Positions 9,724 to 22,420 of a stretch of 64,000 nt of DNA are shown here, one piece after another. This DNA is from Salisapilia sapeloensis. Its lineage: Eukaryota; Oomycota; Peronosporomycetes; Peronosporales; Salisapiliaceae. Each line of letters starts with the position of its first letter. The first letter of the stretch is position 1. Location: assembly GCA_023334545.1 (NCBI GenBank), contig JAADVB010000029.1, positions 46,818 through 110,817 on the forward strand, in the 5' to 3' direction. The notes beneath the pieces were generated by a model. That model made no database searches. It worked only from the letters and a program-made list of their open reading frames with translations, and had not been told where the DNA came from. Both the position numbers and the translations under genes were made by a program.

Positions 9724-12700
9724 TTAAAGCACCGATGGGTGCAACGTGTACTGTGGTTCCTTTTGATTACGTAGGCGAGACACTTCCGAGAAGATGCGCT
9801 GGTGCAGCCACAACGACTCGAGGTACTGGTACCGCGCATGGTCTAAGCGCAGTGGCCGACCACGCTGCAGTCCAACATCTTCCTCTCCATGGTCATCCAC
9901 GTACGGACATGGGAAGTGGGCAGCCATACTGCCGCCAATGATAGCCACACGACACTGGTCCAGCAGCAGCACGATACCGACGCCGCCACCACACTCGATC
10001 GCGTGACGAGTACACTCTCCGACGGTCTGACCAGTGGAGATGATCGGGTTCGAGCAGCATGCGTCGCCACAGCACAGCAGGTCGCCACACAAGAGACAGA
10101 CGGCACCATCACTTGGCTTGTCTCCGCAGTTCTCGCACGACTTATCTGACATGGCAGAGTAGAGCTCATCATAGTGCGCCGGGAGTTCAATCAGTCGCGG
10201 CGTCTCCTTGACATCCCGTACGATGAAGAGGCTCGCCATGAAGTTCTCGCTCGCACCCTCTGCATGGTCGCACTTGCTCGAGTTACTCGGAGGTTTCAGT
10301 TGTTGCTTGCTCTGCATGCGATCGAGACACCAGCGCCACACGTGTTCCAGTGCCGGTCGATCTGCCTGGACTAGGTCCTGCAGATTAGGAGTCGACACCA
10401 AGTTGGCATGTGCTCTCGCAGCTTCATCACCCAAGAGACATCGAGCGAACATCTTCATACGACGAATTAGTAGACGATTGCCATCCAAGATCGGCTCCAG
10501 TCGATGCGCAATGTCCTTGACACTCGGTGGCATGAGTTCTTCCGGGATCAAGTCTTCTACCTCCTCAGCTTCCGCCATGAACTGGAGCACCAAGAGAGCA
10601 TAGTAGCTTTCATTCGCTTCTCCCTTGAACTTCGACACGAGTTTATGTAAAGCATCACGAGGCTTGACACGCGGCTTGGTCGTCCGGCTCGTTCTTCCTG
10701 CCATATTACGAATATTCTTCCAGTCGTTACGTGTCCGTGGTCCCTTCTTCCGCTTTCCATACGCAGACGTTAAAAACGACGGCAGATCATGCTCTCGATA
10801 GTCCTTATCAGCTGTAAGTGGAGGCTCTCGCTTACGTTCTTGTAGGAACTCAGTATACAGTCGCTGCAATAGATCCGCTGCAGAGAAGACTGGGAGCAAC
10901 TGCCAGATCATATTCGTGTCTTTCGCTAGCACAGACGAAATGACAAAGCAAGTGAACGGATCTGCTTCAAGCAACCCACGCACTGTCGGTCGTAAACATG
11001 CATCGACAGTACTCAGGAGCGTCGTGTACTTGCGAAAGTCTCTCCTCGTTTCCATATTCACCGGACACGCACGTCGAGCTGTTTCCCACACGATCTTGGC
11101 GTCAGCACAGTGTTCCAACAGTCCAAATGACCAGCGACAGAACTTTGTAACAGACTTGAGCGACGCTAACTCCTTCTCTAACGTCGGTGGACAGTCATCT
11201 ACAAGCGGTTCAAACGTCTGCTTTCCTTCACTCTCCTTATCTGCAACGAGGAGGAAGGATGCGACGGAGAAGGCGCATGCAGGCCATAAGAACGGACCGC
11301 CCTTCTCGAGACTCCCATGCGGTTCCCATAAGTTCGACTCAAAGTACGATCGCCATTGGTTATGCGCAGACGTCCCAGCTCGTTGCCATTCACTCCCTTG
11401 ACCAAGCACAGGACGACACCAGTCCGACGCTTGATCTCGATTCTGAATCACTGTCGGCCACGCATGCATCTTCCTAGCGACCGGCACCATGGCCTTGACT
11501 TCAATGTCTTTATCGACCCCAGACGGATCGGACAGCGGGAGTAAAAAGTTACAAAGCGTCTTGCAGAGCGGACATAAGAACTGGTTCATCATCGAATCTG
11601 GATCAATCGCCTGGACACCATCGAAGTCTTCCCCTCGAATCGCCTTGTCATGCAAAGAAGTGATATACCGGTCCAAGCAGCTCATGTGCACGGCATGCTG
11701 GCACGTACGTACGTGAAGTCCACATGGCGTTGGATCTAGCTTGACACACGTATGCGAATGGAATTCGAGACCAGGAGGTCCACCAAACCGACGCGAGAAA
11801 GGATCTGTCGCAAAGTACTCTTCCTCATCTTCTTCACTATCAAAGTCATACGCTTCGTCTTCTATCGCGTGACGCACGTGCAACGATCTCGCCATCGCAG
11901 CACTCTCGCCATCACTCACAGCCGTTGGAGGTTCCGGTGCAGGCGACGGGGGCGTCAGACTTGAGTTATCCTGCCATTCAATCGCTGCATCCTCCATCGC
12001 TTCTGTTTGTGCAGGAGCTACAGGTGTCGGAGCTGTCGTGTTCGCTTGAGGCTGCGTCTGTCCACGTCTGCGAGCTGCTCGAGGACTCTGACGCTGCTGC
12101 CGATGACGTGCACGTGCAGCAAGGATCGCCAGATTCGGATGTGGTTCATCTATTTCGATCCCTTCGTCGTCAAAGCCTTCATCCGATCCCCACGCATGGA
12201 CATGGGGGAATGGTCGAATGTGAGAAGCACGTGCAGGCACACCAGCATCACCATACGACAGTCCCATACGTACGCACAGGTTGCGCACACTAATTCTCAC
12301 GTCTTCTCCATCACCTTCCACTAGCGCAATCGACGGATCTGGACGGAACCCTGTCGCTAAGACAGTCGACTGATGGACATACGCTGTCACACCCATCTCA
12401 TGCTGCTTGGACGAGTCGTGGCAGAGGATGCACTTGGGTCCTTCTTCCTCTGGTTTATGTCGCTTCGATGCTTCTTGCGCCGTATCCTCCGACAGTCGAC
12501 GCTTCCGACTCGACTCTTCCGCCTCCATCTTTTCTTCCGTCTCGTCTTCATCCTCCATCTTGGACATCATCGCCTGGAATGCCTGCTGCTGCTTCGCCAT
12601 CGCGTCCATCGCTCGCTTCCTCGCTTGTGCCTTCCGATCTTCCAATGTCGGTGCTTCCTTTTTTACCGCTCCATCACTCTCGTTCTTCTTCTCATCACCC

Positions 12701-15700
12701 GAGCGTTTCTCTTCTAGCTGAGCCAAGAGGTCTCGACAGGCGGAAGATCGGTCTTTGAGAGCAAAGACGATCCAACCTAAAGACCCCTTCTGTTCACTAT
12801 CAAACCCGGTCTTGGGTGTGTGATGCAGACGATAAATCAAATGGACGACAGACATATTATCCAGCGACTTGTTCAATGCACATAATTGGTTCCAGTACTC
12901 TTCATTCGCACTACGTGATGCAGTATGGATGCCATGTACGACGAGATGAAGACATGTCGACACGACTGCATCCGATACATCCGTCTCAACGGAACTGGTA
13001 CTCGTCTCGGCACGCAAGACTTTCCATAAGACGATCTGGATAAAGTATACAGCCGACTTGCACGTCAAAATATCTTGAACCGGACGTAAAAACGCGACAG
13101 GCATTCTCGCTGCTTGCAACGGCTCTGGCGGTGGAGACGAAGGATCTTGCTTCGACTGCATCAACTTCCGGCTAACAGTCCACCGATCTCGTGCAAGCTC
13201 ATGCTTCTCTCGATTCAGATGCAAAAAGTAAGGATTATACTTCTCCAACAGCCCTTCCTTGAGTTCATAGCGTCCAGGCTCGATACCGGACGGAGGGACA
13301 AAGTCCGCGACTTCCGAAAGCACGTTCTCGAGCCTCGGGATCGTCACGTCATCTTGACCTGATGGTAGGATCGCTAGTTCAAACAACCTGCTGAAGGACG
13401 ACGGTTTCGCACACAAATGTTGCAGCATTTCATCTGCCAAGAACTCGTGCTCCAGGTCCTTCCCGACGCTACTCGGGAGGTTCGTTCCTAACACGATAAT
13501 CAGACGCAAGAACTCTTCGAGCATCTGAAGCGCTTGTTGTGTGTCGACACCAGGTTCAAGTAAAGCGTAATCCATATCCTTAATCGCTTTCTTCGCCGAT
13601 CCACTCGGTTTATCTAATGGCGGCTGGACGTCTGGACGAATAAAGTACGTTGCCAATTGGAATCGATCTAGTAGCTTGGATAGAACATCATCCGGTCCAG
13701 AAGCGAGGATACCAAGCTGCAAGAGAAAGACATCTGCGTCTTGATAATGAAGACAATACGGCAGCGCAGAGTAGTTATACACTTGTGCAGACATATTCTC
13801 ATCGCCATTCCGACGCCAGAGTTTCGACTGGATCTGCGCTTTAAACACTAGCGCTCGCATCGGCATTTCGATCAAATTCATATAAGCTGAAGCATCCAAT
13901 TGATCCAGTCCAAAGACCTTTAAGAAAGCTTCAGGACTCGACAACTCATCCGTAAAGTCTGGTTTTAATAAAGCCAAGTGACGAATGGACGTCGACAAGT
14001 ACCTGTGCAACGGTTGATGGAACGAGACAGGTTGGCAAGCAACGTTATAGTCGTAGCTAAGGACTGTACGCACCGAGCTCTTCTTCGTCTTGCCACTTCC
14101 TCCGACGCCAGCGATTTCATCCACCGCACGCAACTTCTTCACTTGAATACCATCGTTTATCGCGGCTGAGCGATTCAGAGCGCGACTAGTGATAGGAGCA
14201 ATGAGCTCTGCAACCGTCAGTAGTCGCGCACGCATCTCGTCACGAGTAAAGTCTCGCCAGGTGAGAGGGAAGATCGAGTGCATGCGAATGCCAAGATTAA
14301 ACATACTCAACCAACTATCCGGCTCGTACTCGACGTGGCTCTCTCCAACACCACGTCGCGTCTGCACATCAGCGTTCTGAAGTAACTCGAGCGATGCCAG
14401 CCACGCCTCTAGGTTCCGACGATCACACACGAGTTCATTCGCCATTCCACGGACGTTGAAGACGTACTCGAGGTTATCCGTACAGTGCTTATACTTTTGA
14501 CTACTAAGCGCAGCGTCTTCAACGTTAAGCACTCGATCCTGCGTTCGTATCGCCGAGTTAAAGATCGTCTCGAGAGCTTTTAAAAGCACAGGAACAATCT
14601 CCGGTCGTTCTGGGTGTTGTCGAGCTTGTTCTCGCGTGTATCGTGTGACAAGAGGCGGGACCGTTAGGAATTGGACAGCAAAGTCAAAGACCGTATCTCG
14701 AGAGTTTGCTAGTCCATGCAAAAACGAGTTCGTCAGGTCTTGATAGTTCTCCACGTACGACTCGAGCATACTAGTACGAAAGCGAGTGTCTAGAAGATGT
14801 TCGCGAAGAAGACTGTGCACTTCGTTACTCGCAGTCTTGCTTAAAGCACAGTCATATCGGACGATCAAGTCTAACGCCGAGCTCGGACGAGAGGATCGTC
14901 CTTCCATCGATGCGTGGGTAGAAAACTTACGAATGACGTCAGTACAACCATCACGAATGCTCTGGTGGTGCGTATACACGGACGTCTGCGTCACTTGGTC
15001 GATAAAGACCTGGATGAGTTGGTTATCAAAGGTCGCATCAACTTTCGCATTTGAAGTCGTGGCAGCATCCTTTGGTGGCGGATAGGAATACAATTCGCTC
15101 GTGACAGTCTTCATTTCATTCACCCATTGCGACATGGTCTTATCGACAGATACGACCGATCGAATGATGTCGATAAACTCTGGTTTAAGCTTCGACTGGT
15201 ACTCAGTTAAAAAGTCCTTGACCGTCTTATCTGGATACAATGGCGTCGGAAGAGCATCCATACGTTCACTGACACTCGTACGAGGCTTCTGGAGTGCTTC
15301 GGACACGACTTCAGCAAGACCATCGGACAAGGTACTAATACGCTGGAGACTCTGCATACTGTGCAAGAGCATTCGACGCTGGGATTTCCACCATGAAGGA
15401 AGTACCGACACGTTCGTAGGTTTCTTCGCAATACTCGCAGCCGTGGCAATGCAATGCAGCAGCTCCTTTTCGAGAATAACCACGTCGCTACTTTCATCAT
15501 TCTCTCGAATGAGACTGCGGATTCGAGGTCGAGACATGCCGAGCGTACTCTCGAGATTGCGTAACGTATCATCTAGATGCGTCACGTCGTCCGTATGGAG
15601 GTGGACACCAAAGCGTTTGAATTTCTCCACATTCGCACTTTCGCCATTCGTCTTACTTTCATTCTCTGATCGAGCACGAGTAGCGTCTCTAGCACTGCTT

Positions 15701-16806
15701 TCATTTGATCTAGACGTCTCGTTCGTGTGTCGAGTCGAACGAGACGATGGGTTCCACAGAGATAGATCACCCCGGTACTCTGGTGGTCGTCGATCACCAA
15801 AGACAGACATCTCGAGCGACGTGTAAAAGTCCGATGACTGCATGTCCATGGACTGTGCTTCCTGCTTCAGAGGTGGTGACAACTCTTCCAACGCAGACGT
15901 TGGAATGTTACGAGCAAACACTTCCATGGCATTTGCTAATTCGAAACCATTGTGTAGCACGAGTAAAGAGTCATAGATCTGCTCGACGACAGTATCGACA
16001 GCGATAGGCGCCGCCGTCGCTATCGCCTTCGGAAGCTTTTGCTTTCGAGTTCCAGGTGTCTCATTCGCTTTCACACCTGGATGCTTCGAACAAAAGCCAC
16101 TCGGTTTCCATGCCTTCATTCATATTTGTCAATAATCTATCCTAAAGAATTCATGATACAAGATAAACGTACATGAGGATCTCCACAGTCGCATGAACTT
16201 CCTGCTGTCGTTCGTTGGAAGTAGACGTCATGTCCAGCATGATCACTAATCGATAAATCCACATTAGAGCATGGTATTATCCGTTTTTTAGTAGAATACA
16301 TACCTATGCATGAAGCAATCTTTACAAGTGACACAGGTCGTATCGACCTGACAAGTACGACAGCTATAGGCGATTTCATCTGCGCCAAAGATAGCGCCAC
16401 AGACGCGCTTGCGAGCAGTCCGTTGGAGCCTCGCGACGATTTCAATCGGTTGGCGACTCTTGTCTTTCGCACCAGCACACAGCGCCGTGACCATCGTAAA
16501 GAGCGTGTCTATGGAAATATACCTCTCTCCACCAACCAAAATGCCTCCTTGGCTTTTGTTACAGCCACCGTCCATCATGTATTTGGCCAGGACAGCATAC
16601 TGGAGCACTTGCTGCAGCTCTTCCTGCTGAAACCGTCGCTGTCTCTGCGTACCAGTCTCCTTCGGTGCCTTTCCGACAGTCTTGGCGACCTCGGTCGCAC
16701 TCCTTTTCTTGTCAGCAGCCTTCTTACTCTCCTGCTGACTCTTGGCTTTCTCGACGGCCGACTTGGGCTTCGCCGACACTTTCTTCTTATCACGTAGAGT
16801 GACCAT
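9724..16806 (-). CDS. UBR1: E3 ubiquitin ligase UBR1/UBR2-type N-recognin
   Basis: Exons (minus strand) 16806-16304, 16245-16173 and 16113-9724, giving 2321 residues. The two small introns (58 and 59 nt) split the UBR box. Joined, it reads C-G-x-I-F-x-x-D-E-I-x-Y-S-C-x-x-C (from about residue 136), then CVTCKDCF, then DHAGHDVYF, then CDCGDPHAW and GFCSKH, with all zinc ligands of the N-degron binding box. A RING-type domain starts with CILC at about residue 1418 and closes with CQHAVHMSC and FLCPLCKTLCN at about 1706; the long loop between is acidic and low-complexity. The C-terminal 140 residues carry the conserved UBR1 cap (CLLCGDLLC, GGGVGIVLLL, PYVDDHGEEDVGLQRGRPL). The family recognises destabilising N-terminal residues and ubiquitinates the substrates. 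The ATG at 16806 is the only one in frame in exon 1. Confidence 0.93.
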
Positions 16807-17874
16807 TTCGTCTGTATTTATACCTAGATGTGTTGAATGCAATGCGTCTACCCTCTGGTGCCACCACAGACGTTCGCTGCCGCCTTCTCCGCTTCCAACT
16901 CGATAGACGGCCGAAGTGAATTTTCAACCAATCTTCGCCTGGTCGTCTTTATCAGTGTTAGAATGAGGAAATGTAACATCTTCAAGAAAGTATGGGTGGA
17001 TCGGAATAAAAGAAGAAATCTTCAAGAGGCAGACATAAGAGTTTTGACGAAATGGGAGGACCGAAGCAAACTTTAGACAGAATGTGAAACCTTGAATGCG
17101 ATGGGAGTATGCACCTAGGAAAACGAGTGGTAAGCGTACATGAAGACAATGAAGGACCAGATCTGGAATAGATAGTTAATGAAGAAGGAGTCAAGGATGA
17201 AGCCTATGACTAGATTAAATGTTTGAATCCTAGGTTGATCTGTTCTATATCCCGGAGGTTAAATGAATTGAGTTTGTATGTGATACTAGAGAGGCTGTAT
17301 ACTCATCAAACACTAGACTAGGAACAGTTTGGCGTACTAGTTTTCTTTTAATCGAATGTATATTTGCTATTCAGTTCGAAGAAGCGAAAGCTTCGTTTTA
17401 GTAAATGATGTGCTTTTACCGGAAATCAGTGTATCCTTTCGACTTTAATAGCAAGCTCTTTGCAACAAAATTTATCGATCATTGCGATGCATAAGTTGAA
17501 ATGAGTTGTTCATAGTACCATTTCAGTTATACACTGAGAGTTCATTCCCATCTTAAGCTTTATTTCGATATCTATGGCGGCATTGGCAAGCTTTCGCTTC
17601 AAATTACTTGGAAATCTGTAAATGCACAAATTTTTACCTTCACTTGGTCCGAAAGGTACTCATTACCGGTAATCTAATGCGACCACCGCTCTGTTACCCT
17701 CTTTTACCCTTTGCACCTGGCATCTTTAATTCATAAGCTCCACTAGATGTGCTTCCTACTTGTTGGCTTAGTTGCATACTCTCATCATGTCAAAGGTTTC
17801 ACATTTTGTCGGAAGTTTGCTCACATGCTCCCATTCTGTCGACTACTCTCGCATCTGTCCCTTCAAGTTCATGA
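16807..17874. other. Intergenic region, no gene seen
   Basis: About 1.07 kb between the divergently transcribed UBR1 and a plus-strand gene. It is rich in A and T towards the right and has no open frame with coding character. No tRNA-like or repeat structure was recognised. An extra 5' exon of the downstream gene could hide here. Confidence 0.55.
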
Positions 17875-18922
17875 ATGGACGTGTCCGTTGTCCATAGCGA
17901 TCAACTGCATGTGGCAGAAGTGAGAGTTGTAGATGATACGAAGGATGTGGTGATGAAACATGCAATGGATTCGTTTGGTCGAATGGATACATTGCGACTG
18001 AGATTATCAAAGGAAGAGGTAGATGAGGTGGACATAGTACGAGTGGAGTTGTGGGATGGCATGATCGAGGACTTGGTATCGGACCAAAATCCTTCGTTCT
18101 TACGACTACGAGGCGAAGTACGAATTGATATGAAGCAGTGGAAGAAAGATGGTGCATGTCGGACGCGATTCTATCAAGTAGAATCGCATGATCCTCATGA
18201 GGTTTCAACATGCCCAGAAGATAGCAAGTTTCTATCTTCCAACTCACATATCGATCCTACCCGTCTCTACTTCCAAGTGAAGCTTGATCGACTACGACAA
18301 AAGCAACATCAGCCAAAGCAAACAAGCAATAAAGATGTCGAGCAAGCCTACGCTTCTGATTTCCACTTTGTCCTTCCGAATCGAAATGTCAAGTACAGCC
18401 GTCCATTTCAACGCACTCAAGCCAGCGAGATCTTCACCAAGGTATCTTGCTCACATGCCATTCCAAATTCAATAGCTAGATCTAGAACGTAGAACCAAGT
18501 GGAGCGTCTTCATGACCTTTTGCCAGCCGTCTTATACGGCAAAACTACCGATGACAATATGAACAAACGATTGTCTCGATCTAGACTCCTTCTCCAATTC
18601 GCATGTCAGTACACGAGCTACTGTACTCACAGCCTTGAAACATATTCCATGTACGCTATCTCCGTCCTTATTTATACCAACAATGATCCTAACGCCTTGT
18701 AACACTAGAAACCTCGATGCGAGACTACATAAGCTACGTGATAGAAAGCAGTATTTACAAGACAAACGACGTCGCTTACGATTGAACCTCGAGTCCTATC
18801 GTCAGCAGCTAGACACAATCACATCTTCCCTCTCTACCTTGCAAAAACTATGCAATCAAGTGGACCCATCTCTACCTTCCGACACACTAGCCTGCACATT
18901 CTGTTCCATATCCAATGAATAA
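17875..18922 (+). CDS. Unassigned protein with C2-like N terminus and C-terminal coiled coil
   Basis: Exons 17875-18441, 18493-18608 and 18709-18922 (298 residues); phases match, with introns of 51 and 100 nt. The N-terminal 130 residues alternate beta-strand-like hydrophobic patterns (VVHSDQLHVAEVRVVDD, DIVRVELWDG, FLRLRGEVRIDM), which could be a C2-like sandwich. Later parts are helical, with a basic coiled coil (LDARLHKLRDRKQYLQDKRR) and a C-terminal CTFC pair. I do not recognise an orthologue, and the C2 assignment is a pattern impression only. The 5' end may be incomplete. The gene converges on the minus-strand low-complexity protein, with only 57 bp between the stops. Confidence 0.6.
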
Positions 18923-18979
18923 AACGTTTCTTGCCATTCAAAGCCAAACTACCGACATACACGTCACTCTTCATTTCAT

Positions 18980-20161
18980 CTAACTCGCACCACTCTTCCG
19001 CTGGTTTCTCGCCATCTTCATCTGGCGCACCTTTTCCCGTCTCGCTTCCAACTCCTGCTTCTTCTTCTCTTCCACCTGTCGTTTGGCATCCTCCCGCTGT
19101 TTCTTCGCTGCCTCCCGTGCCTTTTGCTCTCGCTCTACCTTGGTCTGCTTGAGTTTCATGGCTTGCTCTCTCCTGGTTTCATATCGTTGCCTCTTCTCTT
19201 CCGCTGTCTTCGCTACGGAAGGTCTCGGATTCGCGCTTGATGGAGTCGTAGGCGTCGTAGAGTTGGTGCTAGACACCGATGACGTGCGAGATACTGGAGG
19301 TTTCGATGCTGCAGTCGGAGCAGAAGATACTCGAGGTGTCGACGTCTTCGTCTGCTTTGACGTGGGAGCGGACTTGTTGTACTGCCCATAGCCAGAGCTC
19401 TTCGGTCGTGCAAGTGCAGATCTGCCTCTAGAAGATGTGGAAGAGTCTACACTCGCTCTAGAGTCGGTCATTTTCGATGAAGTGGATGATGCTGGAGTAC
19501 CTGCTGCCAATGCCGATCGGTTTGTACGAGGCGCTGGCGTCGTCGTTTTCGATAACGATGGCTTCTTCGCCGTCGTCAACGCTGATTTTGGTCTCGGAGT
19601 AGTTGTCTTCTTTACTGTAGAAGGAGAAGCTTTGGCTGCTGCTGCATTCTTCGCTGTCGAAGCTGAAGCTTTCGACGCTGCAGTTGGACGTGTGACGCTC
19701 TGTCGTTGCGGTGGCGACGGCTTCGACGGAACTGGTTTGGACACTGGTTTCTGTCGCGTAGGCCTCGAAACGCTCATAGGCGACTGCTTTGGAGCTGGCG
19801 CGTGTTTTGTGAGATGGTCCAACTGGTCCAATGACTTGAGATCTGCTAGGTCTAACGTATTTCCTCGACCACTGGAGGAAGTTGGCGTCGGCACATCCTT
19901 TTGCATCCATCCACCACTTTCTTCTGACCCGATTTCACTGTACACATGTTCCTGATCGGCGTCGTGATTGTCATCCCAGCGAGAGAGACTGTCCGACGTC
20001 GGTGTCTGTGTAAATTGTTCGCCTTCTACTTCCTCCGGTACATTCTCTTCATTCCACTTGCGTCGAACATGATGCGATTCAGAGATGGCACTGCGTGGAG
20101 AAGCAGCAGCATTCCAATCGATTTTCCCCTTTGATGGTAGCGACTGAGGCGCCTTGGCCAT
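18980..20161 (-). CDS. Basic Ser/Thr/Pro/Ala-rich protein with charged C-terminal coiled coil (MAP-like)
   Basis: Single exon, 393 residues from a clear ATG. Residues 1-100 are polar and partly acidic. Residues 100-310 are low-complexity, dominated by Lys, Pro, Ser, Thr and Ala (repeated KPVPSKP, TTTPRPKSA and TTPAPRT-like units). Residues 315-390 form a single long helix of Lys/Arg/Glu with regular EKRQRYETRREQAMKLKQ-type heptads. This combination resembles microtubule-associated proteins such as MAP7 or ensconsin, but the similarity is compositional and an orthologue cannot be claimed. A cytoskeletal role is inference. Confidence 0.8.
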   Translation of the reverse strand: MAKAPQSLPSKGKIDWNAAASPRSAISESHHVRRKWNEENVPEEVEGEQFTQTPTSDSLSRWDDNHDADQEHVYSEIGSEESGGWMQKDVPTPTSSSGRGNTLDLADLKSLDQLDHLTKHAPAPKQSPMSVSRPTRQKPVSKPVPSKPSPPQRQSVTRPTAASKASASTAKNAAAAKASPSTVKKTTTPRPKSALTTAKKPSLSKTTTPAPRTNRSALAAGTPASSTSSKMTDSRASVDSSTSSRGRSALARPKSSGYGQYNKSAPTSKQTKTSTPRVSSAPTAASKPPVSRTSSVSSTNSTTPTTPSSANPRPSVAKTAEEKRQRYETRREQAMKLKQTKVEREQKAREAAKKQREDAKRQVEEKKKQELEARREKVRQMKMARNQRKSGAS

Positions 20162-20238
20162 TGCTTCCTGATGCTTATTCGTAAGAATCTACTCCATCCA
20201 TTACCACATGAACACCATCAAATCTAGTCGCTAAACGT

Positions 20239-20466
20239 CTAGAAGAGTACCATTTCCGCTGTGTGGTGTAGCTTGACCGCGACTTCCTCTGGTAGGAAAA
20301 TCTGCTCCCCATCGCTCTGAATGTTATTATACGCTTCGATGATCAAGTCTTCCAGCGCCTCTTGCGAAAGCGAATTCTTATCAGCGTCTACAATTTGCTC
20401 CATCTCCTGCGATCGATTGCTTGCATTCAAGTCATTCTCTTCCTCGTTGTCATACGAGTACTCCAT
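20239..20466 (-). CDS. Small acidic protein, hypothetical
   Basis: 75 residues from an ATG, on the same strand as the two flanking genes and placed alone in the gap between them. It is acidic (Glu/Asp-rich N terminus, MEYSYDNEEEND), followed by a helical segment LSQEALEDLIIEAYNNI and a hydrophobic end. No family is recognised. The frame is undisturbed and the sequence lacks the repetitiveness of a chance frame, but its shortness keeps confidence moderate. Confidence 0.5.
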   Translation of the reverse strand: MEYSYDNEEENDLNASNRSQEMEQIVDADKNSLSQEALEDLIIEAYNNIQSDGEQIFLPEEVAVKLHHTAEMVLF

Positions 20467-20566
20467 CCCTCCTCCTTAAAATTCAAAAAATGACTCGCGT
20501 ACAGTATACATCCCATGAGTAATCTTAAAGAGTCGGAAGCTTAATGTATATTTGCATTGGTAATTT

Positions 20567-22264
20567 CTACACCATTTCCTGCTTCTCGCTATGACTAGTC
20601 GTACTCACAAGTCCATGTCGATTCGTACGCATGGGATTCGACATACCACGTTGTGTATGGCCACCAAATAATGGTTGCATGTGCTTCCGATCAAACTCTT
20701 CCCAACTACGTAATAATGATGCCATGCACCCATGCTCCGCGATATCCATCCACCGATCACGATAGCCAGGATGGCGCAATCGCTGCTCCCAATTGCTGTC
20801 GTATTCATCATCACTCGAGCTTTCTTTCGCAGATTCTTTATCTTCATTTCCATTTTCCTCTTCCGTCGTCTCCTTCTGATTCTGAACGCCTTCCATCGTC
20901 ACGTCCTTCTGACTTCTCGTTGACGTTTCGGAAGCCGTGTCCACTTCCTCCTCATCTTTCTTATGCGCTAGTCCGAGCATGGATAAAAATGGACCTGTGA
21001 GTCCACCAACGACAAGTGTCGTGAACATAACGACAGCTAGTGTCGTGGATTCAATGAGCTTTCGATGGGAATTGCCGTGAGAATCCTTATACGACCAGCT
21101 CTTCGCGAGAGCAAATGCCATGGATCCACGCAGACCAGACACCCAAATGACTGTCATGTGAGACAATGGGATCTTCTGATCTTGGGATCGAGAGCAGTTT
21201 GAAAGACCCAGCAAAGGAAAGATATTCACGAAACGAGCGACAAAGCAAGCTCCTAGTGCTACGAAAATCAACGACCAACTGATCTGGTCGCCATGCAGAG
21301 CCGTGCCAGCGTTCTCTTCATTATGTCCGACAAAGAGCATGACGATAGACACGCCCATAAAGACATAGACTATCGTCTCAGAGATGAAGGCAGCAGTGCG
21401 TAACAAGTGACGGAACGTATGCTGAGCTTCCTTAGACACTGTATGATACTGATAGTGGGCTGTCATCGTACCAGAGATAAAGATCGCAACGATACCACTG
21501 AGGTCCAATGCGACCGTTACAAAGTACGTGAGTAGGCTGACGATGAGGACGAGAGAAATCTCGTACGTGGGGTAGTGACGTAGCATCGACAGGAACTCGC
21601 GTTTAAGAAGGTATCCGCCCGCTAGCGTGATGAGGCCGCCTGCAAGCAAGGAGCAAAAGAACATGCCACCAGTGTTTGCTGCTACGAGCAAAACTTGCTT
21701 TCCTGTGAACTCATGATCAGGTTGCCATTTTTGGAGCGTCTGATACAGAGCAATGGCGACGGCATCGTTCAAGACGCTTTCGCCGAAGACTAGATTAAAG
21801 AGAAGAGGAGGAGCGTTCAGCTTGCTAAAGACCCCAAGCGTAGCGACAGGGTCCACAGCACTTAGTAAGGCGCCAAAGAGGCACATTTCGACCCATGAAA
21901 GGTTGGGTACGAGGCCGTAGTAACCTGCAGCGTAGAGCATACCGCCAGTGGCACAGGCCGATACGATTGTTCCGATAATAGATGTAGACAGGATGGCTGG
22001 AAAGTTGCGGAAGAAAGCACGTCTTTTCACGGCAAACCCACTCTCGTAGATGATCGGCGGTAGTAAAACGTCAAAGAAGAGGTCGTTATCGAGGTTCAAG
22101 TGTGCGTCGAGACTGTTCGTCGCCCATAGCACGAGTCCGACTAATAATCCGATGATTAACGCAAATCCGCTATGAGACAAGAGCATCACCGAGTACTGGT
22201 CCAATGCAAAGGACACGAGTACCAGGAGAAGCAAGAGCACGAGGATCAATATCGTCTCCTCCAT
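20567..22264 (-). CDS. Sodium/proton exchanger, CPA1 (NHE) family
   Basis: Single exon, 565 residues. About 12 membrane helices fill residues 1-430. Family hallmarks are present: LLPPIIYESGF, then GALLSAVDPVATLGVF, then FGESVLNDAVAIALY, where the Asp of the ND pair is the ion-binding residue, and GLRGSMAFALA near the end of the membrane part. The C-terminal 130 residues are cytosolic, hydrophilic and acidic (EEEVDTASETSTRSQ, EEENGNEDKESAKES). These exchangers swap Na+ or K+ for protons across the plasma membrane or endomembranes. The relatively short tail suggests an organellar NHE6/NHE8-like member, but the compartment cannot be read from sequence. Confidence 0.93.
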   Translation of the reverse strand: MEETILILVLLLLLVLVSFALDQYSVMLLSHSGFALIIGLLVGLVLWATNSLDAHLNLDNDLFFDVLLPPIIYESGFAVKRRAFFRNFPAILSTSIIGTIVSACATGGMLYAAGYYGLVPNLSWVEMCLFGALLSAVDPVATLGVFSKLNAPPLLFNLVFGESVLNDAVAIALYQTLQKWQPDHEFTGKQVLLVAANTGGMFFCSLLAGGLITLAGGYLLKREFLSMLRHYPTYEISLVLIVSLLTYFVTVALDLSGIVAIFISGTMTAHYQYHTVSKEAQHTFRHLLRTAAFISETIVYVFMGVSIVMLFVGHNEENAGTALHGDQISWSLIFVALGACFVARFVNIFPLLGLSNCSRSQDQKIPLSHMTVIWVSGLRGSMAFALAKSWSYKDSHGNSHRKLIESTTLAVVMFTTLVVGGLTGPFLSMLGLAHKKDEEEVDTASETSTRSQKDVTMEGVQNQKETTEEENGNEDKESAKESSSDDEYDSNWEQRLRHPGYRDRWMDIAEHGCMASLLRSWEEFDRKHMQPLFGGHTQRGMSNPMRTNRHGLVSTTSHSEKQEMV

Positions 22265-22420
22265 CTCGTGCTGCTAATTGAATACTGCACGTCTTGCCAC
22301 CTCAGCAAATTCACAAATGGCCAATGAAAAATCCAGTTGGAAGCATAGTTGCAATATCATTGGGTGATAAACTAATGGGTTCGCAAAGATCTTGAAAGGA
22401 TGTTTATGCTTATCCTCGAT

